The translations under genes and the position numbers were made by a program. A stretch of 64,000 nucleotides of DNA from a bacterium (lineage in GTDB: Bacteria > Planctomycetota > UBA1135 > UBA2386). The notes beneath the pieces are model-generated. The model was not told the DNA's origin. It did no database searches and was given only the letters and a program-made list of their open reading frames with translations. Positions 1 through 9,278 of this stretch are shown piece by piece (positions within the stretch are counted from its first letter, which is position 1; each line of letters opens with the position of its first letter). The stretch lies in assembly GCA_030432695.1 (NCBI GenBank), contig JAUILN010000016.1, forward strand, positions 1-64,000, in the 5' to 3' direction.

Positions 1-144
1 ACTCCTCGAGACCTCATCGCTGGCCCCCACAATCGCTTGGCGCGAACCGCCGATCCGGCACCGGTCTGTACGCTCGCGTCGTGCCGCGAGACCTCCGGAA
101 GTCGCTTAGGCGAACGCTTGTTTGAGGGCTAGCACAATCCAGGG
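1..144. other. Intergenic left edge
   Basis: No coding region is supported here. The open frames that cross this stretch belong to frames shadowing the neighbouring reductase gene. I see no tRNA, convincing hairpin or promoter. Confidence 0.5.
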
Positions 145-708
145 TCAACCGCTGGCCGCTGTCTTCCTCGGCTCGTAGCGCATGGCCACCGCCCCAGAGC
201 CGAGTTCGAGCCGATCGACGAGCCGCAGGTCGAGGTGTTTCGAGAGCCCTGCGAAGACGGTCGGCCCGCGCCCAACGATCCGCGGATGCACCACGAACTC
301 GTACTCGTCGATCAATCCCAGCTCCGCCAAGGCGAGCGGCAACGTCACGCCGCCGACGAGCAGGCCCGAGCCGTCTTCCTCCTTCAGCGCCCGGACCGAG
401 GTCTCCAGATCCCCACGCAAGAGTCGGGCGTTCCAGTCGACCCGCTCCAGGGTGCTCGAGACCACGAACTTCCGCGCCGCGTCGATGGTTCGCGCGAACG
501 GTTCCATCCACGCCGGCAGGGTTTCCGTCGCGACCCCCGGCCGGAATGCCGACTCCATCATCTGGTAGATCACCCGCCCGAAGAGCAGGGCGTCCGCGCG
601 CTCGAGGTTCTCGATCGCATGCCGATGCAGCTCGTCATCCGCCAACATCTCGCGGTGGTCGCAGCAGCCGTCGAGACTGACATTGATGGAGTAGCGGAGG
701 GGTCGCAT
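145..708 (-). CDS. Dihydrofolate reductase/RibD C-terminal family protein
   Basis: This is a 187-residue cytoplasmic protein of the RibD C-terminal/DHFR-like reductase family (YyaP/YwjB type). The family signature is seen at the N-terminus, where a strand ending in NVSLDG leads to an ADALLFGRVIYQMM helix, and near the C-terminus, where GGVTLPLALAELGLIDEY is followed by VVHPRIVGRGPTVFAGL. The fold implies NADPH-dependent reduction, but the substrate cannot be read from sequence. The ATG at 708 is preferred because an upstream extension (to 759) adds only low-complexity residues outside the domain. The gene is the last of three same-strand genes but probably not functionally tied to them. Confidence 0.8.
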   Translation of the reverse strand: MRPLRYSINVSLDGCCDHREMLADDELHRHAIENLERADALLFGRVIYQMMESAFRPGVATETLPAWMEPFARTIDAARKFVVSSTLERVDWNARLLRGDLETSVRALKEEDGSGLLVGGVTLPLALAELGLIDEYEFVVHPRIVGRGPTVFAGLSKHLDLRLVDRLELGSGAVAMRYEPRKTAASG

Positions 709-760
709 GGTTCGGGAGGTCCCTTCGGTGATTCGCCGGCTGGGATCACCGGGCGTCACA

Positions 761-2332
761 CTACCTCAGGACCAGTTCCGTCGGACCTTCGACGACCATG
801 CGACCCTCGATCCGCGCTCCATTCCGACGATTCACGACGTAGTGATAAGCGCCGGCCGGAAGGTCCTCCACGCACAGCGCACCGTCGCCGCCGACGTAAA
901 CGGTGTAGTCGACGGGCCAGCCCGGAGGTGGGTCACGCTCCTCGAGTCGCAGGGAGATCCGATGGGCTGGCGAGCCGTGCGCGAACGCGTCGACGACCTT
1001 CAGGGAACCGCGGTGAACGGCGCCGGGAATCCGCAGGAGCCAGTCGATCCCCTCGAGCGGCGACGGTTCGAAGTAGCCGAAGGCCTCGCCCTCCTCGGTC
1101 GTGACGAACCACCGCTCGCCCGCAGTCACCGTCCCCACCGGGACGACCACCAAGCCGTCGACGAAGCGCTGCATCGCACCGGGCTCATTGGATCCACGCA
1201 CCGCCTGCGGATTCGGCCGGAGCGCGAGCGACTCCACCGCTCGGTCTCCGGAATCGACGACCTTCACGACCGGCAACGGCCCGACATCGAGGTGCAGGAC
1301 AACCGGCGAATCGGCGCCACGGAACACCCGCTCCGAAGACGAGAGGTCTCCGAACTGCGCGACCAGGACGGCGGATTCCGCTCCCCGCAGCGGAGCGAAG
1401 AAGTAGCCTTCGAGGGACGCTCTGGCGCTGACGACCCGGCGCCCCTCGCCTCCCGACCGACCCGTCACGCGCGGTGGGGACGAGAGCGGCCCTCCGCGCA
1501 CGTCGACGCGACCGAAGATCGCGCCTTCACCGTCCAGGACCAGGCGCAACTCGTCGAAGCCACTCTGGCCTGAAACGACTTCGGCGCGCCCCAGACTCAG
1601 CGCGGCGATCGACCCAGGTCTGCCACCATTCCCGATGAGATGCACCGCGACATCCATGGACCGCAGCTCGAGGAACTTCGCAGTCACTGCGATCTGGCCG
1701 AGCTCCGCGTGCAGTGTCCCGCTGTGGATCTGCTGCGGCGGGAACTCCCCCGCTTCGTAGAACGCCAGGGTTACGGAACGCATGTCCGTCGCACGTAGCC
1801 AGTTCAGCAGGCGCTCCCCCCAGGAGAGACTCACGGGCAACTCGTAGCGCACGTCGATCCGCTCGACGACGGGATCCGCACCGGCCTCCTCTACATCGAT
1901 GCCCTGCCCCGTGGGCCACCCGACCGCAAAGGTGCGCCCCAGAGTCGACCTCACGAAGAGCGGTCCCGGAGGCGGCGCCAACAGCTCGAAGCTGCCGTCG
2001 GATCGCACGGCACAGAGGACGCGGCCCTCCGCGTCGACGATCTGCGCGAACACGGTGGCCGGCACCGTCTCCTGCAACGGCACCACGCGACCCCTCACGG
2101 GGCCCCCTTGCCGAGAGGCATCTCGGCGAACCCCTGGCTCAGGTCGCTGCACCGGCACACGGACCGCGCTTCGTGCGGCCTGAGCGGCCGACGCCGGTGG
2201 CTCGTGAACCCTCGGCTCACTCGTGGCGAAGGACCCGCCGATTGCCCACACAGCGAGTCCGACGACAGCGAGAAGGGCGATCACCGTGCCCTTCCACCGG
2301 CGCCCGAGGTCGGAGTTCATCTGGATGGCCAC
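761..2332 (-). CDS. Membrane-anchored protein with carboxypeptidase regulatory-like domains
   Basis: This 523-residue protein is of unknown function. A short cytoplasmic N-terminus is followed by one hydrophobic segment (about residues 15-33), then a low-complexity linker and a long beta-rich extracytoplasmic part. Stretches such as VVDAFAHGSPAHRISLRLEE and GALCVEDLPAGAYHYVV resemble carboxypeptidase-D regulatory (Ig-like) repeats common in planctomycete secreted proteins. The GTG at 2332 is chosen because a strong purine run (GGAGGGGG) lies just upstream at about 2333-2348; the in-frame ATG at 2320 has none. It begins 16 bases after the metallopeptidase stop, so the two are probably co-transcribed. 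No catalytic motif is visible. Confidence 0.6.
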   Translation of the reverse strand: MAIQMNSDLGRRWKGTVIALLAVVGLAVWAIGGSFATSEPRVHEPPASAAQAARSAVRVPVQRPEPGVRRDASRQGGPVRGRVVPLQETVPATVFAQIVDAEGRVLCAVRSDGSFELLAPPPGPLFVRSTLGRTFAVGWPTGQGIDVEEAGADPVVERIDVRYELPVSLSWGERLLNWLRATDMRSVTLAFYEAGEFPPQQIHSGTLHAELGQIAVTAKFLELRSMDVAVHLIGNGGRPGSIAALSLGRAEVVSGQSGFDELRLVLDGEGAIFGRVDVRGGPLSSPPRVTGRSGGEGRRVVSARASLEGYFFAPLRGAESAVLVAQFGDLSSSERVFRGADSPVVLHLDVGPLPVVKVVDSGDRAVESLALRPNPQAVRGSNEPGAMQRFVDGLVVVPVGTVTAGERWFVTTEEGEAFGYFEPSPLEGIDWLLRIPGAVHRGSLKVVDAFAHGSPAHRISLRLEERDPPPGWPVDYTVYVGGDGALCVEDLPAGAYHYVVNRRNGARIEGRMVVEGPTELVLR

Positions 2333-2348
2333 CTCGCCCCCTCCCCCC

Positions 2349-4010
2349 TCACATCCGCCGCATCCAGTCCACCCACTCCTTCTCCAGCTCCGCGAAGTCC
2401 ACCGACGCCAGCACCGCCTCGATCGCCTCGGCCTGGATCTCGTACTGGAACCCGTTGATCCAGTCGTCGGGAGCGTCCGGCGGCAGGTCCTTGCGCCGCG
2501 TCTCGGTCGCCGCGCGCAGCGCCTTCAGATACTCGTCGGGGATCGCGATCCAGTCCTCGCGGCGGTTGCTGCCTTTGCGCTCGCGCTGGACCTCGAGGAA
2601 GTAGCAGAAGGACCAGGAGTAGGCGTAGTTCCGCAGCGCCTCGAACGGGCTGTAGAACTCCGGCTGGGTCATCTTCAGCATCCGCTTCAGGTCCGGCGGA
2701 TCGTTCTTCTGCTTCTTGTCGAGACGGATGAACTTGAGGCGGAAGTCGTTGGGGTCGACGTCCTTCATCTCGCCGCGGCGGCGGTCGAGCTGGGCGCCGC
2801 CGAAGACCTCGCCGTAACCCTCGTTGAACCAGCTCGCGGGCGCCAGCGCGCGGTTGGAGTAGTGGAAGTACTGGTGCATCGCCTCGTGGTAGAGCACCGC
2901 CACCGGGTCGACGCCCTTCAGCCACGGCCGGCTCTTCGGGATCCGCTTCTCCGGGTTGAAGATCACCAGCTCCTCCTCGGTGAAGGCCCAGTAGCCGCCG
3001 GTGCCGTCCATGTCCTCGCCGGCGTAGCGCAGGTAGTCGTCGTAGCCGTCGCAGACCCGCACGGTCGAGACCGCGCTCATGTCGGCGCCCTCGGCCGGCG
3101 GGAAGCGCTCCTCGAACGCGCCGCGGATGATCTCGAGGTCGGTGAGCATCACCTCGACCATCTTCTTGCTGGAGCAGTTGGTCACGAGGATGAAGTTGTC
3201 GCTGTCGTGCGCGTGCCAGCCGTCGACCAGCTCGCTGCGGACCTTGCGGCGCTGGTCGACGTCACGGTACTCGTCGCCCTTCGGGTAGGGATCGCCACCC
3301 GCGTCGTCGGCGGCGTCCTTCTTGGCGTCGGCGTGGTCCTCGGCGTCGAGGAACTCGAACGACTCGACCGACTTGGTGAACTCGCGGTCGAAGGCATTGA
3401 GGATCGAACCGACGGTCACGATGCCGAAGATCTCCTGATCGTTCTCGGTGACGAACGCGCGGACGATCGGACCGAACTTCGCTCCCCGCGGCGAAGAGAC
3501 CTCGAGCACCTGCAGCGGCCGCCCCTCGGCCAGCTCCTCCTCCTTCCGGAAGAACTTGCGGTTCGGATAGACCTCGTGGGGCAACTCGTGCCGCTCCAGG
3601 AACTCGGGCAGGGTCCGCCCACCGTTCAGCCATTCGACCCGCTGGTCGGTCAGCGACTTCATCTCCGGCGGCTGCCGCTCGTCGTCCTTCTCGCTCTCCC
3701 CGGTGGTCGGCCCCTCCTGTTTGAGGACCCGGATCACCATCATCGTGAGCTCGCCGTCCTCGCCCTTGAGTTCGCCGCGACGCGCCGTGGCTGCGCCCTT
3801 GAATTGGACCAGCGTCTGACGGTCACCGGGCTTCGTGGGCACGGCCTCCATGAAACGCGGCACTTTGATCTCGAATCCGTGCGCGGCATCCGTGTGGGTC
3901 CAGGTGGATTGCGCCGCGAGGTCGGCACCGGCCGACGCGACGAACAACGACGCCAACAACGTCCCGGCACGCAACGCGCCATTGAGCTTCCCCAGGTGGA
4001 TCCGATTCAT
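2349..4010 (-). CDS. Secreted HExxH metallopeptidase (DUF1570-like)
   Basis: This 553-residue exported protein begins with a signal peptide ending near AGADLAAQ. The middle is charged and variable. The C-terminal half carries a zinc-peptidase signature: HEAMH at residues 375-379 and, 18 residues on, NEGYGE, whose E397 is a plausible third ligand (gluzincin-like). Residues just before the motif, VAVLY, form the usual strand. Planctomycete DUF1570 proteins have this layout, so I expect a periplasmic or surface peptidase acting on unknown proteins. It is followed closely by the membrane-anchored gene at 2332. No clear ribosome-binding site precedes the ATG. The family label is from motif recognition only. 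Confidence 0.7.
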   Translation of the reverse strand: MNRIHLGKLNGALRAGTLLASLFVASAGADLAAQSTWTHTDAAHGFEIKVPRFMEAVPTKPGDRQTLVQFKGAATARRGELKGEDGELTMMVIRVLKQEGPTTGESEKDDERQPPEMKSLTDQRVEWLNGGRTLPEFLERHELPHEVYPNRKFFRKEEELAEGRPLQVLEVSSPRGAKFGPIVRAFVTENDQEIFGIVTVGSILNAFDREFTKSVESFEFLDAEDHADAKKDAADDAGGDPYPKGDEYRDVDQRRKVRSELVDGWHAHDSDNFILVTNCSSKKMVEVMLTDLEIIRGAFEERFPPAEGADMSAVSTVRVCDGYDDYLRYAGEDMDGTGGYWAFTEEELVIFNPEKRIPKSRPWLKGVDPVAVLYHEAMHQYFHYSNRALAPASWFNEGYGEVFGGAQLDRRRGEMKDVDPNDFRLKFIRLDKKQKNDPPDLKRMLKMTQPEFYSPFEALRNYAYSWSFCYFLEVQRERKGSNRREDWIAIPDEYLKALRAATETRRKDLPPDAPDDWINGFQYEIQAEAIEAVLASVDFAELEKEWVDWMRRM

Positions 4011-4080
4011 GCGCGAGGGATCTTTGCCGCGCAGAGCCCTGGTGCCAAGCCCCTGACGGAGCCGAAACGGCGACCGCTCT

Positions 4081-4983
4081 TCACCCGGCGTTCACGAACT
4101 CCTCGATCAGCTCGCCGAGGATGCGGAAGCCCTCCTTGCGCAGCGAACTCGGCCGCCACGCCAGCCCGATGCGGCGCACCGGCGGGGTCTCCGCGAAGGG
4201 CCGGACCGCGAGGTCGTCGCCGCGCACTTCGACCGGCGCGGCCATCGCAGGCAGCAGCGTCACGCCGATCCCGCCCGCGACCATCTGCACCAGGGTGCTG
4301 AGACTGGTGGCACGGAAGTCCGCCAGCTCGGTCGCACCCTGGCGACGGCAGACCTCGAGCGCCGACTCGCGCAGGCAGTGGCCGTCCTCGAGCAGCAGGA
4401 CCTGCTCGGAGGCAAGTTCCGACTCCGGCACCGCGTCGAGTCCTGCCAGGCGGTGGCTGGCCGGCACCGCGACGACGAAGGCTTCGTCGAACAAGGGCAG
4501 GGTCTCGACGTCGCCGAGGTCGGGCTCGAGCGCGAGCAGCAACACGTCGAGGTCGCCGTGTTCCAACGCCCTTAGCAGCGAGTCGGTCCGGTCCTCACGC
4601 AGCAGGATCCGCAGGTCGGGATAGCGCTGCCGCACCGCCGGCAGGACCCGCGGCAGCACGTAGGGCGCCACGGTGGGGATCGCGCCGAGCCGCAGGTCGC
4701 CGCGCAGCGGATCCTCGCTGGTCTGCGCGCGCTCCAGGAGACCGTCGCAGGCCTCGAGCACGCGCCGTGCGTCGGCCGCCAGCGCGGTGCCGATCTCGGT
4801 CGGCAGAACCCGCCGCGGATCGCGCTCGAACAGCTTCACCCCGAGCATCTGCTCGAGCTTCTGGATCTGGGCGCTGAGGGCGGGCTGCGAGACAAAGCAG
4901 TTCTCGGCGGCCCTGCGGAAGTTCAGGGTCTCCGCCAGGGCGACGAGATACTCGAGCTGGCGGATGGTGGGACGCTCGTGCAC
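4081..4983 (-). CDS. oxyR: OxyR-type LysR regulator with both redox cysteines
   Basis: This LysR-type regulator is 300 residues long. An N-terminal winged helix-turn-helix (about residues 5-62, RAAENCFVSQPALSAQIQKL) is followed by a substrate-binding-like sensor domain. The motif LEDGHCLRESALEVC places C203 and C212 nine residues apart, exactly like the peroxide-sensing pair C199/C208 of E. coli OxyR. This identifies it more firmly than overall similarity. The GTG at 4983 is chosen since the domain begins right after it; upstream extension to 5097 is unlike LysR proteins. It is divergent from the SOUL-domain gene at 5092, a typical target arrangement for LysR regulators. Expected role: peroxide-responsive transcription activation. 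Confidence 0.85.
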   Translation of the reverse strand: MHERPTIRQLEYLVALAETLNFRRAAENCFVSQPALSAQIQKLEQMLGVKLFERDPRRVLPTEIGTALAADARRVLEACDGLLERAQTSEDPLRGDLRLGAIPTVAPYVLPRVLPAVRQRYPDLRILLREDRTDSLLRALEHGDLDVLLLALEPDLGDVETLPLFDEAFVVAVPASHRLAGLDAVPESELASEQVLLLEDGHCLRESALEVCRRQGATELADFRATSLSTLVQMVAGGIGVTLLPAMAAPVEVRGDDLAVRPFAETPPVRRIGLAWRPSSLRKEGFRILGELIEEFVNAG

Positions 4984-5091
4984 GGCCCGAGGATAGCGCC
5001 GGGGCGGCCGGGAACGAGGCGAGAGCGCGACGCATCCGGCGCGCGGCGGACCGCGAAGGAGCCGCGACACCTGCCCGCCGAGGATGGCCCG

Positions 5092-6021
5092 ATGCACCGC
5101 TCCCTACTGCTCTTCGCCCTGGTCTCCACCGCCGTTCCCGCCCAGCAAGCCCCGATGCCGGGCTCGATCGACTCCGGATCGATCGATTCGGCGCTGGCTG
5201 CGAAGCCCGCCGAGGCCGATCGACCCGCGCCGCGCATCTACGACCTCCTCGAGGCCCAGGACCTGCGGAGCGGGGCTGAACGAGCTGCCGCGACCCTGGA
5301 ACGCGGTCTGGAAGGCGAGGGCCTGTCCCTGGCAAAGCTGCGCTCCGCAATCGACGCCGCGCTGCCTCGATTGACCGGCCACCCGCGGACCGCGGTGACC
5401 CTGCGCGCTGCCCGGACCACCGACGAGGCCGGCGACCTCTACAGCCTGGTCGAGCGCACCGTCGACCAGCTGCGCTTCCAGTCCGTCGCCGAGGCCCAGC
5501 GACCGGTCGGCTTCCCACAGCCCGCACCGATCGACGAGGTGGTGTTGAAGAGCTACCCGCGCTACCGGATGGCGGTGGCGACCATGGACCGCCGCACCGG
5601 GATGAATCGGCCGTTCATGGCGCTGTTCGACCACATCAAGACCAACGACATCGCGATGACCGCGCCGGTGCAGGTCGACTACGACGACGGGTCGGCCGAG
5701 GCCCGGTCGACCGCGACGATGGCGTTCCTCTACGAGGAGCCCGAGATGGGCGAGACCGGCCCCGACGACCGTGGGGTCGAGGTCGTCGACGTCGCTCCGG
5801 TGATGGCGCTGTCGATCGGCGCGACCGGCTACGACACCCCGGAACGCACCGAGGAACTGCAGCAGGTCCTGCGCGCATGGTTGGAAGCCCACGCCGACTT
5901 CCTGGAGGCCTGCGGCCCGCTGCGCACGATGGGCCACAACTCGCCGATGGTCCCGGCCCGCCGACGCTTCTACGAAGTCGAGATCCCGGTGCGCTGGACA
6001 CCGGCGCAGCGCGGGCACTGA
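5092..6021 (+). CDS. Secreted SOUL haem-binding family protein
   Basis: This 309-residue exported protein has a signal peptide at about residues 1-18 (ending VPAQQ), a helical N-terminal part, and a C-terminal SOUL/HBP-type domain. The SOUL family is recognised from EVVLKSYPRYRMA, then PFMALFDHIKTNDIAMTAPV with the conserved MTAPV motif, and a closing VPARRRFYEVEIPV. SOUL proteins bind haem or tetrapyrroles in some members; no ligand residue can be assigned here. The ATG at 5092 has GAGG at 5081-5084 upstream. The gene is divergent from oxyR with about 108 bases between starts, so peroxide control by OxyR is a reasonable inference. Confidence 0.8.
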   Translation: MHRSLLLFALVSTAVPAQQAPMPGSIDSGSIDSALAAKPAEADRPAPRIYDLLEAQDLRSGAERAAATLERGLEGEGLSLAKLRSAIDAALPRLTGHPRTAVTLRAARTTDEAGDLYSLVERTVDQLRFQSVAEAQRPVGFPQPAPIDEVVLKSYPRYRMAVATMDRRTGMNRPFMALFDHIKTNDIAMTAPVQVDYDDGSAEARSTATMAFLYEEPEMGETGPDDRGVEVVDVAPVMALSIGATGYDTPERTEELQQVLRAWLEAHADFLEACGPLRTMGHNSPMVPARRRFYEVEIPVRWTPAQRGH

Positions 6022-6139
6022 TCGTGTCCCTTCCTCCGAGTCGCCCGCTCCCCGTACGGAATCGACGTTCGCCCGGCCGCCCCCGCCCCGCTCTCGGCGC
6101 CGAACCCGAAGGACGGCGCCATTCGAGCGCCGCGGTGCC

Positions 6140-9100
6140 ATGGCGAACCTCCGACCGCTCGTCGCTCTCGCCCTCGCGAGTGCGCTCCCCGGCCAGACCC
6201 TGATCCGCGACCTCGGCGCTCCCGGGTCCGGCAATCCCGGTTCCAACCCCACCGACTTCGTCGACCTCGGCGGTGTCGCGGTGTTCGTCGCCACCACCGA
6301 ACACGGTGCCGAGCTGTGGCGGTCGAACGGCACCCCGAGCGGCTCGCGGCTGATCAAGGACATCGCGCCCGGCACGGCGTCGTCGCAGCCGTTGAACCTG
6401 GTCGCGACGACCGCCGGCAACCTGGTGTTCTTCACCGCGACGGTCGACGGCGTGGGCCGCGAGCTGTGGCGCACCGACGGCACGGCCCAGGGCACGTTCC
6501 TGGTACACGACACGATCCCCGGCCCGGCCTCCGGCACGCCGAGCAACCTCGTCGCGTTCGGGAACGGCTGCGCCTACACCTGCAACGAGCCGAGCACCGG
6601 CTCCGAGATCTGGTTCAGCGACGGGTCGCTGGCCGGCACCCGGGTGCTGCTCGACCTCGCGCCCGGCACCGCGTCCAGCGCGCCGAATCACCTGGCAGTC
6701 GGCGGCGGACGGCTCTGGTTCTCGGCCCTCGACGCGGCCGGACTCGAACTCTGGATCAGCGACGGCACGCCGGCCGGCACCAGCAGATTGACCGACGTGC
6801 CGGGCTCCCTGGCTCCGTCGAGCATCACCACGGTGGGCAGCCGCGCGTTCTTCACCGGTCGGGCGGCGTCCACCACCGGGACTGAACTCTACGTGAGCGA
6901 CGGTACGCCGACCGGCACCGGACTGGTGATCGATCTGGTCCCCGGCACCGGCTCGCCCACCCTGAGCACGTTCCTCCCCCTCGGTCAGGGCCTCTACTTC
7001 GAGGCGGACGACGGCGTCCACGGCAACGAACCCTGGTTCACCGACGGCACCGCCGCCGGGACGGTGCCGCTCGGCGACCTCGCGCCGGGAAGCGCCAGCG
7101 GCGCCAGCCGCAACGCGGTCTCCGACGGCAACGTGGTGGTATTCGTCGCCAACGACGGCGTCAGCGGCTTCGAGGCATGGCGCACCGACGGCACCGTGGC
7201 CGGGACCACGCGGATCGCCGACCTCCGGCCGGGTCCCAACGGATCGTCGCCCAACAACCTCGCCCCCGTGTCCGGCGGCTTCGTGTTCTCGGCAACGGTC
7301 GACTCGATCGGCAACGAACTCTGGTTCACCGACGGCACGCCCGGCAATGCGCGGCTGGTCCTCGATCTGGTGTCGGGCATCGGATCGGGCAACCCCCGCG
7401 GTCCGGTGCAGATCGGCGGCCAGGTGTTCTTCTCGTGCTCGACGGCCGCGACCGGACGCGAACCCTGGATCACCGACACGACGGCGGCAGGCACGCGCCT
7501 CGCAGCCGACCTCCGCGGACCGATCGGCGGCAGCTCGCCCGCCGACCTGCGCGTCGCCGGGAATCACGCACTGTTCGTGGCCAACGACCCCGCCGCCGGG
7601 CGCGAACCCTTCGTCTCCGATGGCACCCCCACCGGCACCAACGCGATCGATCTGCTGCCCGGTCCCGGGGGTTCGAATCCGACCGAGCCGGTCTCCGACG
7701 GCGTGCACACCTGGTTCGTGGCCAGCTCGCCCACGACCGGCCGCGAAGTGTTCCGGAGCGATGGCACCGCCGGCGGCACGACGCTGTTCAGCGACTCCAT
7801 CCCCGGCACCGGCAGCGCCAGCCCCCGCGGACTCGCTCTCGCGGGAGGTGACATCTACTGCGTCGCGCGGACCATGACCGCCGAAGGCTACGAACCGCAC
7901 CGCATCGACGGGGTCTCGGGCACGATCCACTCGTTGGGCGATCTGAACCCCGGCACCTCGCAGTCGAGCGCGGCCCAGTTCACCACCGCCGGGAACCGGG
8001 TGGTGTTCGTCGCGAGTTCTCCGGCGACCGGCGTCGAGCTGTGGGGCACCGACGGAACCGCGGCGGGCACCGCCCTGGTCGCCGACCTGTTCCCAGGCAC
8101 CACCTCGTCGTCGATCACCGGACTGACGGTGTTCGGCAACCGCGCGGTGTTCTCGGCCAACTCCCCGGGGCTCGGCACCGAGCTATGGATCACCGACGGC
8201 ACGTCGAACGGCACCGCGCTGCTGGCCGACATCCACCCCGGCCTGCCCAGCGGCTCGCCGCAGGGCTTCGCGGTCACCGGCGGCCGGGTGTTCTTCGTCG
8301 CCCGCTCGCCGAGCAACGGCACCGAGCTGCACGTCACCGACGGCACGACCGCCGGCACCATGGTGCTCAGCGACATCCGCCCCGGCCTCACGTCGACGCA
8401 GATCAGCGATCTGGTCGCGGTGCCGGGCGGGCGGGTGTTCTTCGTCGCCGACGACGGCGCGAGCGGCGACGAGCTCTACACCAGCGACGGCACGGTGGCC
8501 GGCACGGTGCGGGTCCGCGACCTGTACCCCGGCGGCGGCTCCGGCGTGCTGCGCGGCACGCTCGCCGCGGCCGGTACCTCGGGAGCGGTGGTGTTCGGCG
8601 GCAGCGACGGGGGCGACGGCCTGCAGATCTGGCTGAGCGACGGCACCGCTGCGGGCACCGTGCAGGCTGGCAAGATCGGTCCGGATCCGGGCAGCGGCGC
8701 GATCGAACTGCGTGACTTCACCAGCGTCGGCAGCCGGATCTTCTTCTTCGCCGACGACGGGGTGACCGGCCTCGAGCCCTGGGTCCTCGACCTGAACGGC
8801 GGCGCGATCCCGTTCACCAGCAGCTACGGCCGCGGCTGTCGTGGCACCGGCAACCTCGAGCCGTCGATCGGCGCGGTCGGCCTGCCGGCCCTCGGCAACT
8901 CCGGGTTCGGCGTGCGCGTGGCGGACGGCCTCGCCGGAGCCCAGTCGTTGCTCAACGTCGCTGCCGCGCCCACCCAGATCCTGGTCGGCAGCTGCCGGAT
9001 CCTGGTCGCCGCGCCGCTGATCACGGCGGGCGTCTCGGTCCTCGATGCGACCGGCCGGGGTCAGGTCGGTCTCGGCGTGCCGCAGGATCCGGCACTCCTC

Positions 9101-9202
9101 GGCGCACAGCTGTTCGCGCAGTGGGTCGTCCTCGATCCCAATGGCTCGCTGCTCGGCATCGCGACTCTGTCGGACGGATTGCGGATCCAGATCGGGCAGT
9201 AG
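6140..9202 (+). CDS. Secreted ELWxxDGTxxGT repeat protein, copy 1
   Basis: This 1,020-residue exported protein starts with a signal peptide ending SALPGQ. The body is about 18 tandem units of roughly 45-50 residues, each centred on E-L-W-x-[ST]-D-G-T-x-x-G-T and followed by a strand and an LxPGxxxS turn. Unit 8 (TDGTPGNA), unit 9 (TDTTAAGT), unit 12 (IDGVSGT) and the last unit (EPWVLDL) are degenerate. Such repeats are predicted to form beta-propeller blades. The last 125 residues are a separate domain with a GRGCRGTG start, a GSCRILVAAP core and an LSDGLRIQIG end. The function is unknown; a surface or matrix protein is plausible. It is followed by a paralogue after 76 bases. Confidence 0.8.
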   Translation: MANLRPLVALALASALPGQTLIRDLGAPGSGNPGSNPTDFVDLGGVAVFVATTEHGAELWRSNGTPSGSRLIKDIAPGTASSQPLNLVATTAGNLVFFTATVDGVGRELWRTDGTAQGTFLVHDTIPGPASGTPSNLVAFGNGCAYTCNEPSTGSEIWFSDGSLAGTRVLLDLAPGTASSAPNHLAVGGGRLWFSALDAAGLELWISDGTPAGTSRLTDVPGSLAPSSITTVGSRAFFTGRAASTTGTELYVSDGTPTGTGLVIDLVPGTGSPTLSTFLPLGQGLYFEADDGVHGNEPWFTDGTAAGTVPLGDLAPGSASGASRNAVSDGNVVVFVANDGVSGFEAWRTDGTVAGTTRIADLRPGPNGSSPNNLAPVSGGFVFSATVDSIGNELWFTDGTPGNARLVLDLVSGIGSGNPRGPVQIGGQVFFSCSTAATGREPWITDTTAAGTRLAADLRGPIGGSSPADLRVAGNHALFVANDPAAGREPFVSDGTPTGTNAIDLLPGPGGSNPTEPVSDGVHTWFVASSPTTGREVFRSDGTAGGTTLFSDSIPGTGSASPRGLALAGGDIYCVARTMTAEGYEPHRIDGVSGTIHSLGDLNPGTSQSSAAQFTTAGNRVVFVASSPATGVELWGTDGTAAGTALVADLFPGTTSSSITGLTVFGNRAVFSANSPGLGTELWITDGTSNGTALLADIHPGLPSGSPQGFAVTGGRVFFVARSPSNGTELHVTDGTTAGTMVLSDIRPGLTSTQISDLVAVPGGRVFFVADDGASGDELYTSDGTVAGTVRVRDLYPGGGSGVLRGTLAAAGTSGAVVFGGSDGGDGLQIWLSDGTAAGTVQAGKIGPDPGSGAIELRDFTSVGSRIFFFADDGVTGLEPWVLDLNGGAIPFTSSYGRGCRGTGNLEPSIGAVGLPALGNSGFGVRVADGLAGAQSLLNVAAAPTQILVGSCRILVAAPLITAGVSVLDATGRGQVGLGVPQDPALLGAQLFAQWVVLDPNGSLLGIATLSDGLRIQIGQ

Positions 9203-9209
9203 ATGGACC

Positions 9210-9231
9210 GCGCGACGCAGAGTCGTCGCGC
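9210..9231 (+). terminator. Possible hairpin after repeat protein copy 1
   Basis: GCGCGACG and CGTCGCGC form an 8-bp perfect stem with a 6-base loop, starting 7 bases after the stop codon. There is no T-tract, so it may be a weak terminator or an mRNA-stabilising hairpin, or chance in GC-rich DNA. Confidence 0.35.
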
Positions 9232-9278
9232 CCGCGAGGGGGTCGCGTCCTCGACCCGTCTCGAGATGATGCGGGCAC

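Noticed and set aside
2223..4301. A 692-codon plus-strand open frame opposite the metallopeptidase
   Set aside because: It is low in complexity, rich in L, V, R, has no domain, and runs antisense to a gene with a signal peptide and HExxH motif. High-GC DNA routinely gives such frames.
5636..7930. A 764-codon minus-strand open frame opposite the first repeat protein
   Set aside because: It mirrors the periodicity of the ELWxxDGT repeats and has the G/A/R-rich composition of an antisense shadow.
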